Shown: in pieces, positions 27,829 through 36,482 of the stretch
How positions within the stretch are numbered: position 1 is the stretch's first letter
Layout of the letters: the number at the start of each line of letters is the position of its first letter
Notes under the pieces: generated by a model
Told to the model about the DNA's origin: nothing
Databases searched by the model: none
What the model saw: the letters and a program-made list of their open reading frames with translations, nothing else
Program-made: the position numbers and the translations under genes
Assembly (NCBI GenBank): GCA_021780905.1
Contig: JAJXXW010000086.1
Span: 16,700-80,699, forward strand
DNA from: a bacterium
GTDB taxonomy: Bacteria > Verrucomicrobiota > Verrucomicrobiia > Limisphaerales > UBA11358
Direction: 5' to 3'
DNA: 64,000 nt

Positions 27829-28025
27829 TATATCTCCTCGGGGTCGAGTGCGATGGTGCCACATATCACCGCGCCGCCACCGCGCGCGACCGGGATAAAT
27901 TGCGGCAGGCCGTCCTTGAGGGACTGGGCTGGAAATTATATCGGATTTGGTCCACCGATTGGTGGCATGACGCCCCAGGCGAAATCCAAAAGCTGCTGAA
28001 GCACATGGCGGCTTTGGTGAAGTGA
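27829..28025 (+). pseudogene. C-terminal fragment of a DUF3320/MTES_1575-type helicase-nuclease
   Basis: The plus-strand frame reads YLLGVECDGATYHRAATARD, then RDKLRQAVLEGLGWKLYRIW and STDWWHDAPGEIQKLL, ending naturally at TGA 28023-28025. ECDGATYH, RDRDKLRQ, LGW and RIWSTDWW are the signature of the Vsr-like restriction-endonuclease fold at the C terminus of very large DUF4011/DUF3320 helicases. Only about 60 residues remain and the large helicase part is absent, so this is a relic. Its junction with the minus-strand propeller fragment is abrupt. Confidence 0.7.
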
Positions 28026-28510
28026 GCGCAACCTCCAAGCGCGGTGTCAAAATGCGGCTGTGGCCGCCACCAACATCAGCTCGCTTTGCTCGATGGAATG
28101 TTGGTTCGCGTTGCATTCCATTCGCGTGCTCAACAGGTCAACACGAACGCGCCAACCATTCACGGTCTCCATTTGCGAACGTCATCAGGCGCATGCGCGG
28201 ACGCCTGGCGCTCATGCTGGCGGCGGCGGCTGACGCCACCGCGACGCCAGCACCGGGCCGCCTCCTTGGTTCACGAACGGTTTCTCACGGCGGCCCTTTC
28301 GCTACCCCGCGCACGCGTCGTGCGTCGCGGGTTATCGAAAGTTTTTCGTGCCTTTCAACCGTTCGGGTTGGCGAATGGTTTTGGGCGCGGGGTCAGGCGG
28401 GAAAAGTCAGTGGGTTGCTGACTCGTCACTTCGTTCCTCGCGGGGGCGAACGCGCACTGCGTATGCGGTCGCCTTTTCAATTTTCAGGTTTCTGCATTTT
28501 CCCCGTGGCT
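28026..28510. other. Stretch without a supported gene
   Basis: Overlapping open frames exist on both strands but none has a recognisable domain, a consistent ribosome binding site or neighbours in register. The sequence is GC-rich with many CG-rich words and looks non-coding or degraded. It separates the relics at 25.9-28.0 kb from the integrase module. Confidence 0.45.
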
Positions 28511-28750
28511 TCACAGAGCGGAGACTTGCGCTGAGTTCGCCTGATGCTGCCGCATCCCTGGTCGCCCACCGGCTTCCTTCGCGCCAAGTATTCGCAATGT
28601 TCCGCCCGCACCGCTGGCCGGACTCATCACTTTGCGCCCGCTCCACTCGCTGCCGCATCCGCTACACCGATTACGCGGATCACAAAGCAATCGTTCAAAG
28701 GCTTGTGCCTTCAGCGCGGCCTTGCCGGGTAGTTCCTGGCCTTCATTCAC
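28511..28750 (-). CDS. Hypothetical protein downstream of the integrase module
   Basis: The 79-residue frame starts at GTG 28750, overlapping the end of the preceding 40-codon frame, and continues the minus-strand gene order integrase, 184-aa protein, HTH protein, basic peptide. It begins NEGQELPGKAALKAQAFERL and has a CSGCGSEW cysteine pair. No family is recognised. The close overlap is the only support, so it may not be real. Confidence 0.3.
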   Translation of the reverse strand: MNEGQELPGKAALKAQAFERLLCDPRNRCSGCGSEWSGRKVMSPASGAGGTLRILGAKEAGGRPGMRQHQANSAQVSAL

Positions 28751-28865
28751 TGTTGCCTCCTACCGCGTGGCGGCGTTTGGATTTTTTACCACCGCGCAAG
28801 ATGCGTTCAATCTTGCGGAGCGTGGACTTGTCGCAACGGGAACGGCGCATGAAAGTTTTAGCCAT
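28743..28865 (-). CDS. Small very basic peptide of the integrase module
   Basis: The 40-codon frame beginning MAKTFMRRSRCDKSTLRK and continuing IERILRGGKKSKRRH lies in register with its neighbours: its ATG overlaps the end of the HTH gene by 8 bp and its end overlaps the next frame by 8 bp. The net charge is strongly positive, as expected for a small nucleic-acid-binding protein. There is no family match that I know. Confidence 0.35.
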   Translation of the reverse strand: MAKTFMRRSRCDKSTLRKIERILRGGKKSKRRHAVGGNSE

Positions 28866-29169
28866 TGCTGGCCTCACTTTCCGGCGCGGCGGCTTGGCAG
28901 CTTGAACGGGGCGGCGGCACGGCGGGCGCAACGGAGCGGGCGCGCGACTTCGGCGGGAAGGCCAAGCGGAAGCGTTCAAGCCATGCGTCGAGATCGGCGC
29001 GGCGGTAGAGCGTCACCTTTGCTGTCGGCTTGAAACAGGGAAGGCCGCGCGTTGCGCGCCATTCGCGAATTGTGCGGGGTTTCTGGTGGAGATACGGGGC
29101 GGCTTCGGCTTCGTTGAAAACGTCGCTCGCTCCGCTGCCCGGTGTTGGTTTGTCGTTTGGTGTTCTCAC
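28858..29169 (-). CDS. Excisionase-like helix-turn-helix protein
   Basis: The 103-aa protein (GTG 29169) contains a MerR/excisionase-type HTH: FNEAEAAPYLHQKPRTIREW, RGLPCFKPTAKVTLYRRADL and DAWLERF, with the typical 'winged' YRRxDLDxWL ending. Such HTH_17 proteins are directionality factors or repressors of integrative elements. The C-terminal 35 residues are Pro/Ala-rich and probably disordered. It lies two genes after the tyrosine integrase on the same strand, which supports a role with that integrase. Confidence 0.75.
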   Translation of the reverse strand: MRTPNDKPTPGSGASDVFNEAEAAPYLHQKPRTIREWRATRGLPCFKPTAKVTLYRRADLDAWLERFRLAFPPKSRARSVAPAVPPPRSSCQAAAPESEASNG

Positions 29170-29247
29170 GATGTCGAGAGACTAGCTCGACACGGCAGAA
29201 CACTTCAAAGCGTTGAACCGGAAACAAATTGCCGCAAAGTTTCCACC

Positions 29248-29802
29248 CTACTTTCGGCGACGCGATTTTCCTCTGACGTGAAGATTGCCATTTTCATCAA
29301 AAACCTTTTGAGCGAATTTTTTGCCGGCGTCTTGGTTTCGCTTTGCCCATTTGCGCGCTTTCAGAACATCTTCGGAAGTTACCGCAACGCCGCCGGGCGA
29401 GTGTTCAAAGGCCAGCGCAATCTCACCGTCTTGCAATTCCCAAAGTGAAATATATCCAAGTCTGTCAGGCTTTCCGGCAAAACCGCGCTCCCATTTGACG
29501 GCAGTGTTTTGAGAGAGAAATCTTTTGAGTTTTCCCGCCTTGCTCTTTTCGAGATTGCGCCATTTGCCACGAAGAAAGTTTAGAAGCGCGGCGGCAAGGT
29601 CTGGTTCGGCGGCATAGGCGAGAGCAAAATTCACCCTGAAATGTTGGTTTAATACACCGGGCGAGGCCGCGCAAATTTCAATCATTTCTATCCATGACTT
29701 GTGCGCCAGCATAGGCTCCGGCCATTTCAATGCGAATTGCAGCGCATCTTTTTTGAAAATTGGTGCGAAGCCGCGCGTCGAAACATCTTTTCTCTTTTGC
29801 AT
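29248..29802 (-). CDS. Hypothetical protein co-oriented with the integrase
   Basis: The 184-aa protein starts at ATG 29802, 14 bp after the integrase stop, and begins MQKRKDVSTRGFAPIFKKDA. It is lysine/alanine-rich and mostly helical (ALKWPEPMLAHKSWIEMIE, LAAALLNFLRGKWRNLEKSK) and ends in a basic tail, GKSRRRK. No family is recognised. Codon usage is less GC-biased than in the core genes. The open frame extends well upstream over the integrase gene, but the ATG chosen fits the gap between the genes. Confidence 0.55.
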   Translation of the reverse strand: MQKRKDVSTRGFAPIFKKDALQFALKWPEPMLAHKSWIEMIEICAASPGVLNQHFRVNFALAYAAEPDLAAALLNFLRGKWRNLEKSKAGKLKRFLSQNTAVKWERGFAGKPDRLGYISLWELQDGEIALAFEHSPGGVAVTSEDVLKARKWAKRNQDAGKKFAQKVFDENGNLHVRGKSRRRK

Positions 29803-29816
29803 TTTTGGCCTCACTT

Positions 29817-31190
29817 TCAATTCATCTGCAAAACGCGCTTGCGGCTGGCGACGGGCGCGGGCGTCGGCACGGTCACGCGTGGCGCGGCCTTGTCTTTGGC
29901 CGGGGCGATGGCAAACCAGAGCAACGCATCTTCGGGCGTCACCAGTTCGCGGTAGTGTTGGAAAATCATCGCGGGCGAGTTGCCGCTTTCGAGCGCAATG
30001 CGGTTCACGTCGCCCGTTTCGGCGACACGGTAGGAAATCGCGGAGTGCCGGAGCGCGTTTTGTTTCCATTCCACGGCGGCGAGCGCGGCGCGGCCTGTCT
30101 TTTCGTCGGCTTCGTGTCCCGTCGCGGCGGCGGTGTCGCGCTGCAATTCGTGGAAATAAGCGCGCGTGTGCGGAAAGACTTTGCCGGTTTTCTTCGCGTG
30201 CGGGGCGAGCCATTCGCGCAAGTTCGCGGAAATCGGCACAAGGCGACGGGCGGCGGTTTTGGTTTTGTCCGCGCCTAGCTCGATATGGCCGCGCGAAAGT
30301 TTCACGTCGCGCCAGTCGAGCCGCATGACTTCGGCGGAGCGCAAACCGGCGAAGGCTTGCAAGGCGATCACCGGCTTGAAGTCATCCTTCGCGGCGGCGA
30401 GCAACCGGCGCAATTCGGCGGGCGTGAAAATGGCAATCGGTTCGGCGTTGCGGATTTTGATTCGCTCCGTGCCGGCGACGGGGTTTTCACCTTTGGCGAT
30501 ATAGCCGCGCGCTTCGGCGAATTTGAAAAGGCCACTGGCGGCGGCGCGGAAATTTTTCACGGAGCGCGGCGCGGCCTTCATGCCGTCGAGCCACATTTGC
30601 ACGTCGGCGGTGGTGACGCGGGCAACGTCCATTTGAAACGCATCGGCGACGCGGGCGAGCCGCCAGCGTGAATCCTCGACGGTAAGCGCGCTTTTGCCGC
30701 GCTTGGTTTGCAGTTCAATCAATTCGTCGGCGACTTGGCGAACGGAGCGGGCGGCGCGCTTGGCAGGGTGACGGCGGTTGAAATCCTTCGCGGCCTCGAC
30801 GATGCGATCACCGCCAAGAATCTTGAACGCCTCGACGTAGCGCGCGGCAACCAGTTCAAGCGGCAAATCAATTTCTCGCAAAAGCTCCATTGCTCGCCCA
30901 AAGCTGGCGGCGTCGGCGTTCGTGAGTGTGGCGGCGGCGGTTTGCCCGGTGGAAATCAGCTTGGCGAGCCGTTCGGCTTCGGCGGCGGCTTCGGCAAACG
31001 TCGAAAAACCGCGCAACGCCCGCCGGCCTTTGCCGTGTGTGTTGTCCACGACCTGAAAAACGGAGCGCGCGCCGGGGCGTTTGCCGCGGCGGGAAACCGG
31101 GCGGGCGTGTTCGTAAATCTTCACGGTGACGTTGCCCAAAGTGCCAGTGTGAACCGTGCCAGAGATGGTTGCGATAGCGTTGAATTTCAT
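29817..31190 (-). CDS. Tyrosine-type site-specific integrase of a left-hand element
   Basis: From ATG 31190 the protein has 457 residues: an N-terminal arm-binding region (GTVHTGTLGNVTVKIYEHAR), a SAM-like core-binding domain (about 170-260) and a catalytic domain with Arg in AFAGLRSAEVMRLDW, the second Arg in ALRHSAISYR and the nucleophile Tyr in IFQHYREL. The usual box-II histidine (LGH) is replaced in ALESGNS, a variation seen in several integrases of this phylum. The gene lies 108 bp from the truncated tRNA-Glu copy at 31299-31342, so this integrase probably used the same tRNA site as the island on its right. Confidence 0.9.
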   Translation of the reverse strand: MKFNAIATISGTVHTGTLGNVTVKIYEHARPVSRRGKRPGARSVFQVVDNTHGKGRRALRGFSTFAEAAAEAERLAKLISTGQTAAATLTNADAASFGRAMELLREIDLPLELVAARYVEAFKILGGDRIVEAAKDFNRRHPAKRAARSVRQVADELIELQTKRGKSALTVEDSRWRLARVADAFQMDVARVTTADVQMWLDGMKAAPRSVKNFRAAASGLFKFAEARGYIAKGENPVAGTERIKIRNAEPIAIFTPAELRRLLAAAKDDFKPVIALQAFAGLRSAEVMRLDWRDVKLSRGHIELGADKTKTAARRLVPISANLREWLAPHAKKTGKVFPHTRAYFHELQRDTAAATGHEADEKTGRAALAAVEWKQNALRHSAISYRVAETGDVNRIALESGNSPAMIFQHYRELVTPEDALLWFAIAPAKDKAAPRVTVPTPAPVASRKRVLQMN

Positions 31191-31298
31191 GCCTTTTATG
31201 TTGGCATAGTGTTGGCAAATGTCAAAATACGAATTAAAAACGGAAGGCAAAAACCGCGTAAATGGCTTGTATTTATGGCGATACAGACGAAATCAAAA

Positions 31299-31342
31299 TG
31301 GCGACCCTACCGGGAATCGAACCCGGGCTACCTCCGTGAAAG
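31299..31342 (-). repeat. Truncated tRNA-Glu 3' copy, left attachment site of the island
   Basis: These 44 bp are identical to 44087-44130 and correspond to the 3' part of tRNA-Glu, from the encoded CCA through the T arm and variable region to the anticodon loop. To the right (31343 onward) identity stops at once. The duplicate is the expected product of integration into the tRNA 3' end and marks the left boundary of a 12.8-kb island. Confidence 0.92.
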
Positions 31343-31490
31343 AGGGTTTAATATATTCCCCTTATTCAACGAAAACTTTAACGCATTAAAACCAGCGTAA
31401 AATTGCTCTTTGTTTTCAATGTGTTTTCCGCACGGTTTCATTAGATTTGGTTGCCGGAAATTCTGTCAATTTATTATACCTGCCTACGGG

Positions 31491-31546
31491 TTTTTTATAC
31501 GGACGAAAACTTTGTCAGAATTTGTCAGAAGGAATTCCGGGTTTTA
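31491..31546 (+). repeat. Left copy of a 56-bp imperfect direct repeat inside the island
   Basis: The order of elements is TTTTTTATAC, 10 bp, TTTGTCAGAA, a second TTTGTCAGAA, then GGGTTTTA. The same elements in the same order and nearly the same spacing occur at 43994-44049, just inside the right end. They are candidates for integrase arm-type binding sites. The rest of 31343-31750 contains no gene that I can support; a 106-codon frame covering the repeat is probably spurious. Confidence 0.75.
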
Positions 31547-31750
31547 TTGGGGTTTCCAGAGATTCCTCGATTCTGATACCAAAATGGACGGGAAACACGC
31601 CCCTGACCGTCTGGCGCAACGCCAAGACCATTCTGGCCGTCAAACACGGTCAAACGATTCAACCGATACCGACACGCCAGCCGCACCCAGCCCGAAAATG
31701 TCATTCTACGCTGTCGTAATGGTTTTGTGACTGGCGGCAGCGAGCCAGAT

Positions 31751-31791
31751 AACAAAAACGGCCAGCGGTCAACTCTGACACACTGGCCGTT
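31751..31791 (-). terminator. Terminator after the PEP-CTERM gene
   Basis: A 9-bp stem (31757-31765 with 31783-31791) is followed on the minus strand by TTTTTGTT. It lies 24 bp after the PEP-CTERM stop codon and fits a rho-independent terminator, although the loop is long (17 nt). Confidence 0.6.
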
Positions 31792-31814
31792 CGGGGGGCG
31801 GGATGGGAAAACGG

Positions 31815-32537
31815 TCAATCCTTAATCAAAACCGGCACGATTTCAGCCGCACCACGCTTAACACTATTTTTTCGCCAGTAACGAATTCCGAAAAGAATTC
31901 CGCCCAACGCAAGCAAAGCGTATTCGCTTGGTTCGGGAACGGGATTTGTTGAAAATGATATTTCGTCTAAAACGTAATATCCAAAACCTTGCGGATAATT
32001 GCTTACAGCAGTAAAAGCAAGATTTGCCGTCTGTCCAGAAAAGGCTGATATATCTCCGCCATACAGAGTATAATTTGCCGTTATCAGCAATGGCGAAATG
32101 CTAATGTTTTGCCCATTTATTGTAACTGATAAAGTTGGCAACCCGCTGCCTGAACTGTAAGACTCAAAAAGCAACGAAAGAGAATTCGCTGGTATGAGTC
32201 CTGTTTGACTTATCGAAGCATTCCCCGTCGCTCCAGCAGTAAGTGCCGCTGAAAAATTTCCAGCGATAGATGGAGAAAATACATTGTAGCCCTGAATTGC
32301 AATAGCAGAATTTCCGAGTGTTCCATTATTATAGAGAATCGTTGATTGCGATACACCACCGATGGATGCGCTCCATCCCGGCAAGCCAACAGTCGTTGCT
32401 ACTGTGCTTGGCGTCCCATTGGATGCTAAAGTTGTTGATTCAAAATTCAAATTCACAAACCCTTGTGCAAATCCGTCAAATTTTGAAACAAGCAGGAATG
32501 ATGTAACAATTATGCTGGTAGTTAAATAATGTTTCAT
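31815..32537 (-). CDS. PEP-CTERM-anchored secreted protein
   Basis: The 240-aa protein has a signal peptide (SIIVTSFLLVSKFDGFAQ) and a C-terminal PEP-CTERM sorting signal: VPEPSEYALLALGG, a hydrophobic helix, then IRYWRKNS. An extra 14 residues after the basic cluster are unusual but tolerated. The body (NLNFESTTLASNGT and VLDEISFS near the end) has the pattern of a jelly-roll domain found in many PEP-CTERM proteins. Such proteins are exported and processed by exosortase with exopolysaccharide. It follows the RCC1-repeat gene by 10 bp, so the two are likely one transcript on the island. Confidence 0.88.
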   Translation of the reverse strand: MKHYLTTSIIVTSFLLVSKFDGFAQGFVNLNFESTTLASNGTPSTVATTVGLPGWSASIGGVSQSTILYNNGTLGNSAIAIQGYNVFSPSIAGNFSAALTAGATGNASISQTGLIPANSLSLLFESYSSGSGLPTLSVTINGQNISISPLLITANYTLYGGDISAFSGQTANLAFTAVSNYPQGFGYYVLDEISFSTNPVPEPSEYALLALGGILFGIRYWRKNSVKRGAAEIVPVLIKD

Positions 32538-32547
32538 AGATTTTGTT

Positions 32548-35500
32548 TTATCTGGTTACAAACGGGTCTCCGACGGCTTGGAAAAACGGAGTGCGCTGTG
32601 CGTTCCATGCGCAGATTCCAAAATTTTTTCCAGATGCCCACAATCCAAAATAAACTTGTGAGTTTTCTACGTTTGGTGCGTAAGGTTCTTCAACGTGGGT
32701 CACAGCCCCAATCGGCGTATTTGAGTAATTTGTCCCGCCAAATGCGTTTGGCAAAAGCCATTTAATGAAAGTTCCCTGACCCGGGTCGCCACGCATACCA
32801 TTAAAGGACTCTATGGTTTCAATTAAATACCAAGAACTATTGCCCGTAAAGATAACGGCTCCGTTTGTTGGATAGCCTCCACCTAATCCTCCGTTTGCTC
32901 CCCACGTTAAATATCCGCTTACATTAGTGCCACGGGTAATATGAGTAGTATTCGTAAATGACAGATAATCTACTGCTGATGGCGGCACGCCGTTGGATGT
33001 TACGCCTTGTGTCGCTTGAAGCGCAAATGGGTATGAAGAATAAAGACCTTGAGCATCCTCAAAATAATAGTTTGTGTTTCCATAGTTATTTGCGCTTGCG
33101 CTGACGACAAGGGTTCCCGGATTGTTTGTCGCCATGTTTGCGATTTTATCCACGTAGGCCATACAATCATTAAGTGTGCCAGCGTTAATGTAATTTACAA
33201 ACGGTTGCCATCCATTTTGAAAAATATGTAGGTGGTAACTTACGCTGCCGTAATCTGAATAAGGACTATACCAAGTTAAATCTGTTAGCCTTGTTGGTAT
33301 ATCGTAAAAAAGAATAATGTATTGTGGCCGCTTCGTGGGATTGTTTGTCAGCCAATTCAGCAAAGGAGCGACGATTTGGGTGTTACAATTTGTTGATGTC
33401 GTAAATTCGCCAACATCGCAAGCAACGCCAAGCACATTTACACCTGTAATCATCGGACGGTGAGCAAGATAGTAATCCTTCAAAGCAATGCTGTTGGTTG
33501 AATTTGCGTTGTAAATTAACAGCAAATCTTTTGTCACATCCAGTGGATACGATGTTGTTGTTGAAAACTGAACCGCCAGCGTAAAATCACCACCACCAGC
33601 AATCAACTTCACGTTGTTCAATCCGGTGATTACGTTGGTTTGTCCAAACGTATCGTCTCCCCAGACAACCACAGTGCCATCGTTTTTGAGCGCAATGTTG
33701 TGATTTTCTCCTGCCGCCACATTAAGCACATTGCTCAATCCGGCAGGAACATTTGTCCACGCTCCCCACGCAATGACTGTTCCGTTTTGCAGTAAAGCCA
33801 ATGCGTGTGCACCGCCCGCAGCAATCGCAACCACATTGGAAAGTCCCGCAGGAATGTTGGTCTGCCCATAATCGTTTGCGCCCCACGCCACGACCGTAGA
33901 ATTTTGCAACAACGCCAAATTGAAATTTGTCCCTGATGCAATCGCAGTCGCATTGGTCAAACCAATGGGAACCGACACATTGGTTTGTCCCCATTGAAAA
34001 ACAGTTCCGTCCTTTTTCAACGCAACGCTTTGTTGTCCACCCGCAGAAATGGCGATAATGTTGGTTGCGTTAATCGGCACATTTGTTTGTCCAAAATCAT
34101 TCAGCCCCCACGCAATCACCGAGCCGTTCGCTTTTAATGCGATGTCATGGCGTGAACCGGCGGCAACTGCCAAAGCATTTGTAATCGTTGGCGGTGTTGA
34201 TACAGAAACAAAATTTGTTCCTGTCCAATACGCACCCCAATTTGTCACGTTTCCGCTGTCCAGTGCGACAAGGCCGTGGGCTTTTCCAGCCGCAAGTGAA
34301 ATAATGTCTGTGAGTAGCGTCGAGGCGTTTATCTGCCCGTTTGAATTTGAACCCCAGCCGATAGCACCACCCGGATAAACAACATTCACCTGCCAAGAAA
34401 CCGTTGCGCTGCCCGCCGCATTGGACACGATGACAGAATACATTCCCGAATTACCAACTGCAAAAGTGTAGGTTGCCGATGTCGCCCCCGAAATGTTTGT
34501 TCCGTTCAACTGCCATTGATACGAAAGCGGAAATCCATTCGTTTGTCCTGGTGCGCTGGCCGACACGCTAAAAGATAAACTCGTTTGGTAAAGGACGGTT
34601 TGATTGGTAGGAAACGATTGGGAATTGATGACGGGTGCTGTCACCAAATAAAGATTTGCATTTGAACTGACAAGGCTACCCATGTAGCCGTTATCCGTCA
34701 CCACGACACCATAATAGGGAACATCCATTCCCGGCTGCACGTTGGTTAATGTCAACGTGGCGTTCGTTGCCCCTGAAAGATTCACACCGTTAGTTTGCCA
34801 CTGATACGTCACGCCGTAAAGCCCTGCTCCTCTGGCCGTGAAAGTCGCCGTCTGACCTTGTGCTTGAAATCGGTTTGTCGGTTCCAGCGTAATGACAGGG
34901 GTTGGCGGGCCTGTGCGAATCGCCAGCGCATGATACAAACCACCGGCAATCGAAATGGTGTTGTTCAAACCCTGCATCGGATTCGGAACGTATCCCGCAC
35001 CCCACGCAACCACGGTTCCGTCGCTTTTTAACGCCAGACTGTAAGGCCGTGGCTTGCCGCCCATGTAAGGGTCGCTGACGAAATAATCACCACCGGCAGC
35101 AATCGCCACAACATTGCTCAATCCGGCGGGAACATTACATTCGCCGTAAGCATTATCGCCCCACGCTTCCACCGTCCCGTCGCCTTTCAAGGCGAGACTG
35201 TGATAACCGCTGGCCGCAACATCCCAAACATTGCTTAAATCCATCGGCACGTCGCATTGACCATACCAATCATCGCCCCAAGCCACCACATAACCGCCGG
35301 AAACGGCCAAACTGTGTTCACCACCCGCAGCAATCGCCGTTACATTGGTCAAGCCATACGGAACATCGCATTGCCCGAAACTGTCATAACCCCACGCCTC
35401 AACGGTTCCGTTGCTGCATAACGCCAGCGTGTGCAAAGATTGCGCCGAGATTACGACTACATTGGAAAGACCGGAAGGCACATTCAGCACGCCGAAAACG

Positions 35501-36447
35501 TTCGCACCCCACGCTTGCACGGTTCCATTGGTCAGCAACGCAACATTATGGTCCCAAGCCGCCGAAATCATGGAAACATTGCCGACAAGATTTGTCGGAA
35601 CCCAGCCAGCCGCACCACTGCTACCCCAGCCGACAACCGTTCCACCGTTCAACAAACCGAGGCTGTAACCATAACCAGCCGCTGTCATTAAAATGTTGGT
35701 GAGTCCCGAAGGAACATCGCTCTGGCCGTAAATGTCGCCACCAAAGCCAACCGTCATTGTTTTCGCCGGATTCACGAGCCGGTAAAAGGCCGAGCCGACG
35801 GATGAATCGGCGTAAAATGAGTAACTATTGCTCGTGTAAGCGATTCCTTGCCAACTCCAATTAGGCGCTGCAAGGTTCGTTGTCATTTCGATGTCCCACG
35901 GCACGAAATTCGTTCCCCCATAAACGGAAAAGCCAAAAATTAAATTTCCGTAGCCGTCAAAAGTTTTCGTCAAATTGCCAAGATAAATCGGATTGCCGTA
36001 AGCGTAGGCGGTGGAAAGGCTGCTCGCCATCATGCTCATTCTCATCATCGGCGAGGCTGTCACCGGCTGCGCCGCCGCCACCGCTTCGGCCAAGGCTGCA
36101 TAATCCAAGTTTCTGTCATCGAGCAGATAAACATTGTCGCCCAATGACCACACGGGAAGCCCCCACATATTGCCGGGAAGTGGCGGCCATGCTTCGGGTG
36201 TGCCGGGCGCATGTTGAGCCGACCAAAAAGTTCCGAACTGCTGATTTCTTGACAAATTGGCGAATGGCGTTGGTGCAACGGATTCAATCGCCTGCAACAT
36301 TATTTGCTCATCGGTGGGTGCGGCTTCAAGGCTGACATTGATGCTTGAGAGCGAATCTTGTGTTGCTGTGGTTTCTTGTGCGTTGACAAGGTAGAAAGAT
36401 GCAACCAACACGACCCCGCATAAAAGAAGATTTCTGATTGATTTCAT
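32548..36447 (-). CDS. Giant secreted RCC1-repeat / Ig-like / TIGR03790-like protein
   Basis: The 1299-aa protein has a signal peptide (LLLCGVVLVASFYLVNAQ). After a divergent N-terminal region (about 1-200) come RCC1-type blades such as VVGWGSSG, VEAWGYDSFGQCDVP, LSNVVAIAAGG and HSLALKGDGTVEAWG (about 240-520). Two Ig-like segments follow (YQWQTNGVNLSG and YQWQLNGTNISG, about 530-690), then more RCC1 blades (700-970) and a C-terminal domain with LLIYNANSTNSIALKDYYLAH and IILFYDIP that resembles TIGR03790 proteins. No PEP-CTERM or membrane anchor is visible. It is lower in GC than the flanking core genes. It may be exported with the PEP-CTERM protein encoded 10 bp downstream; function is unknown. 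Confidence 0.85.
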   Translation of the reverse strand: MKSIRNLLLCGVVLVASFYLVNAQETTATQDSLSSINVSLEAAPTDEQIMLQAIESVAPTPFANLSRNQQFGTFWSAQHAPGTPEAWPPLPGNMWGLPVWSLGDNVYLLDDRNLDYAALAEAVAAAQPVTASPMMRMSMMASSLSTAYAYGNPIYLGNLTKTFDGYGNLIFGFSVYGGTNFVPWDIEMTTNLAAPNWSWQGIAYTSNSYSFYADSSVGSAFYRLVNPAKTMTVGFGGDIYGQSDVPSGLTNILMTAAGYGYSLGLLNGGTVVGWGSSGAAGWVPTNLVGNVSMISAAWDHNVALLTNGTVQAWGANVFGVLNVPSGLSNVVVISAQSLHTLALCSNGTVEAWGYDSFGQCDVPYGLTNVTAIAAGGEHSLAVSGGYVVAWGDDWYGQCDVPMDLSNVWDVAASGYHSLALKGDGTVEAWGDNAYGECNVPAGLSNVVAIAAGGDYFVSDPYMGGKPRPYSLALKSDGTVVAWGAGYVPNPMQGLNNTISIAGGLYHALAIRTGPPTPVITLEPTNRFQAQGQTATFTARGAGLYGVTYQWQTNGVNLSGATNATLTLTNVQPGMDVPYYGVVVTDNGYMGSLVSSNANLYLVTAPVINSQSFPTNQTVLYQTSLSFSVSASAPGQTNGFPLSYQWQLNGTNISGATSATYTFAVGNSGMYSVIVSNAAGSATVSWQVNVVYPGGAIGWGSNSNGQINASTLLTDIISLAAGKAHGLVALDSGNVTNWGAYWTGTNFVSVSTPPTITNALAVAAGSRHDIALKANGSVIAWGLNDFGQTNVPINATNIIAISAGGQQSVALKKDGTVFQWGQTNVSVPIGLTNATAIASGTNFNLALLQNSTVVAWGANDYGQTNIPAGLSNVVAIAAGGAHALALLQNGTVIAWGAWTNVPAGLSNVLNVAAGENHNIALKNDGTVVVWGDDTFGQTNVITGLNNVKLIAGGGDFTLAVQFSTTTSYPLDVTKDLLLIYNANSTNSIALKDYYLAHRPMITGVNVLGVACDVGEFTTSTNCNTQIVAPLLNWLTNNPTKRPQYIILFYDIPTRLTDLTWYSPYSDYGSVSYHLHIFQNGWQPFVNYINAGTLNDCMAYVDKIANMATNNPGTLVVSASANNYGNTNYYFEDAQGLYSSYPFALQATQGVTSNGVPPSAVDYLSFTNTTHITRGTNVSGYLTWGANGGLGGGYPTNGAVIFTGNSSWYLIETIESFNGMRGDPGQGTFIKWLLPNAFGGTNYSNTPIGAVTHVEEPYAPNVENSQVYFGLWASGKNFGICAWNAQRTPFFQAVGDPFVTR

Positions 36448-36482
36448 TTATTGTTTAATGCGTCCCCGTCTCCTAATCAAGA

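Noticed and set aside
31410..31730. 106-codon frame near the left island end
   Set aside because: It covers the att-proximal repeat, has no family and no ribosome binding site.
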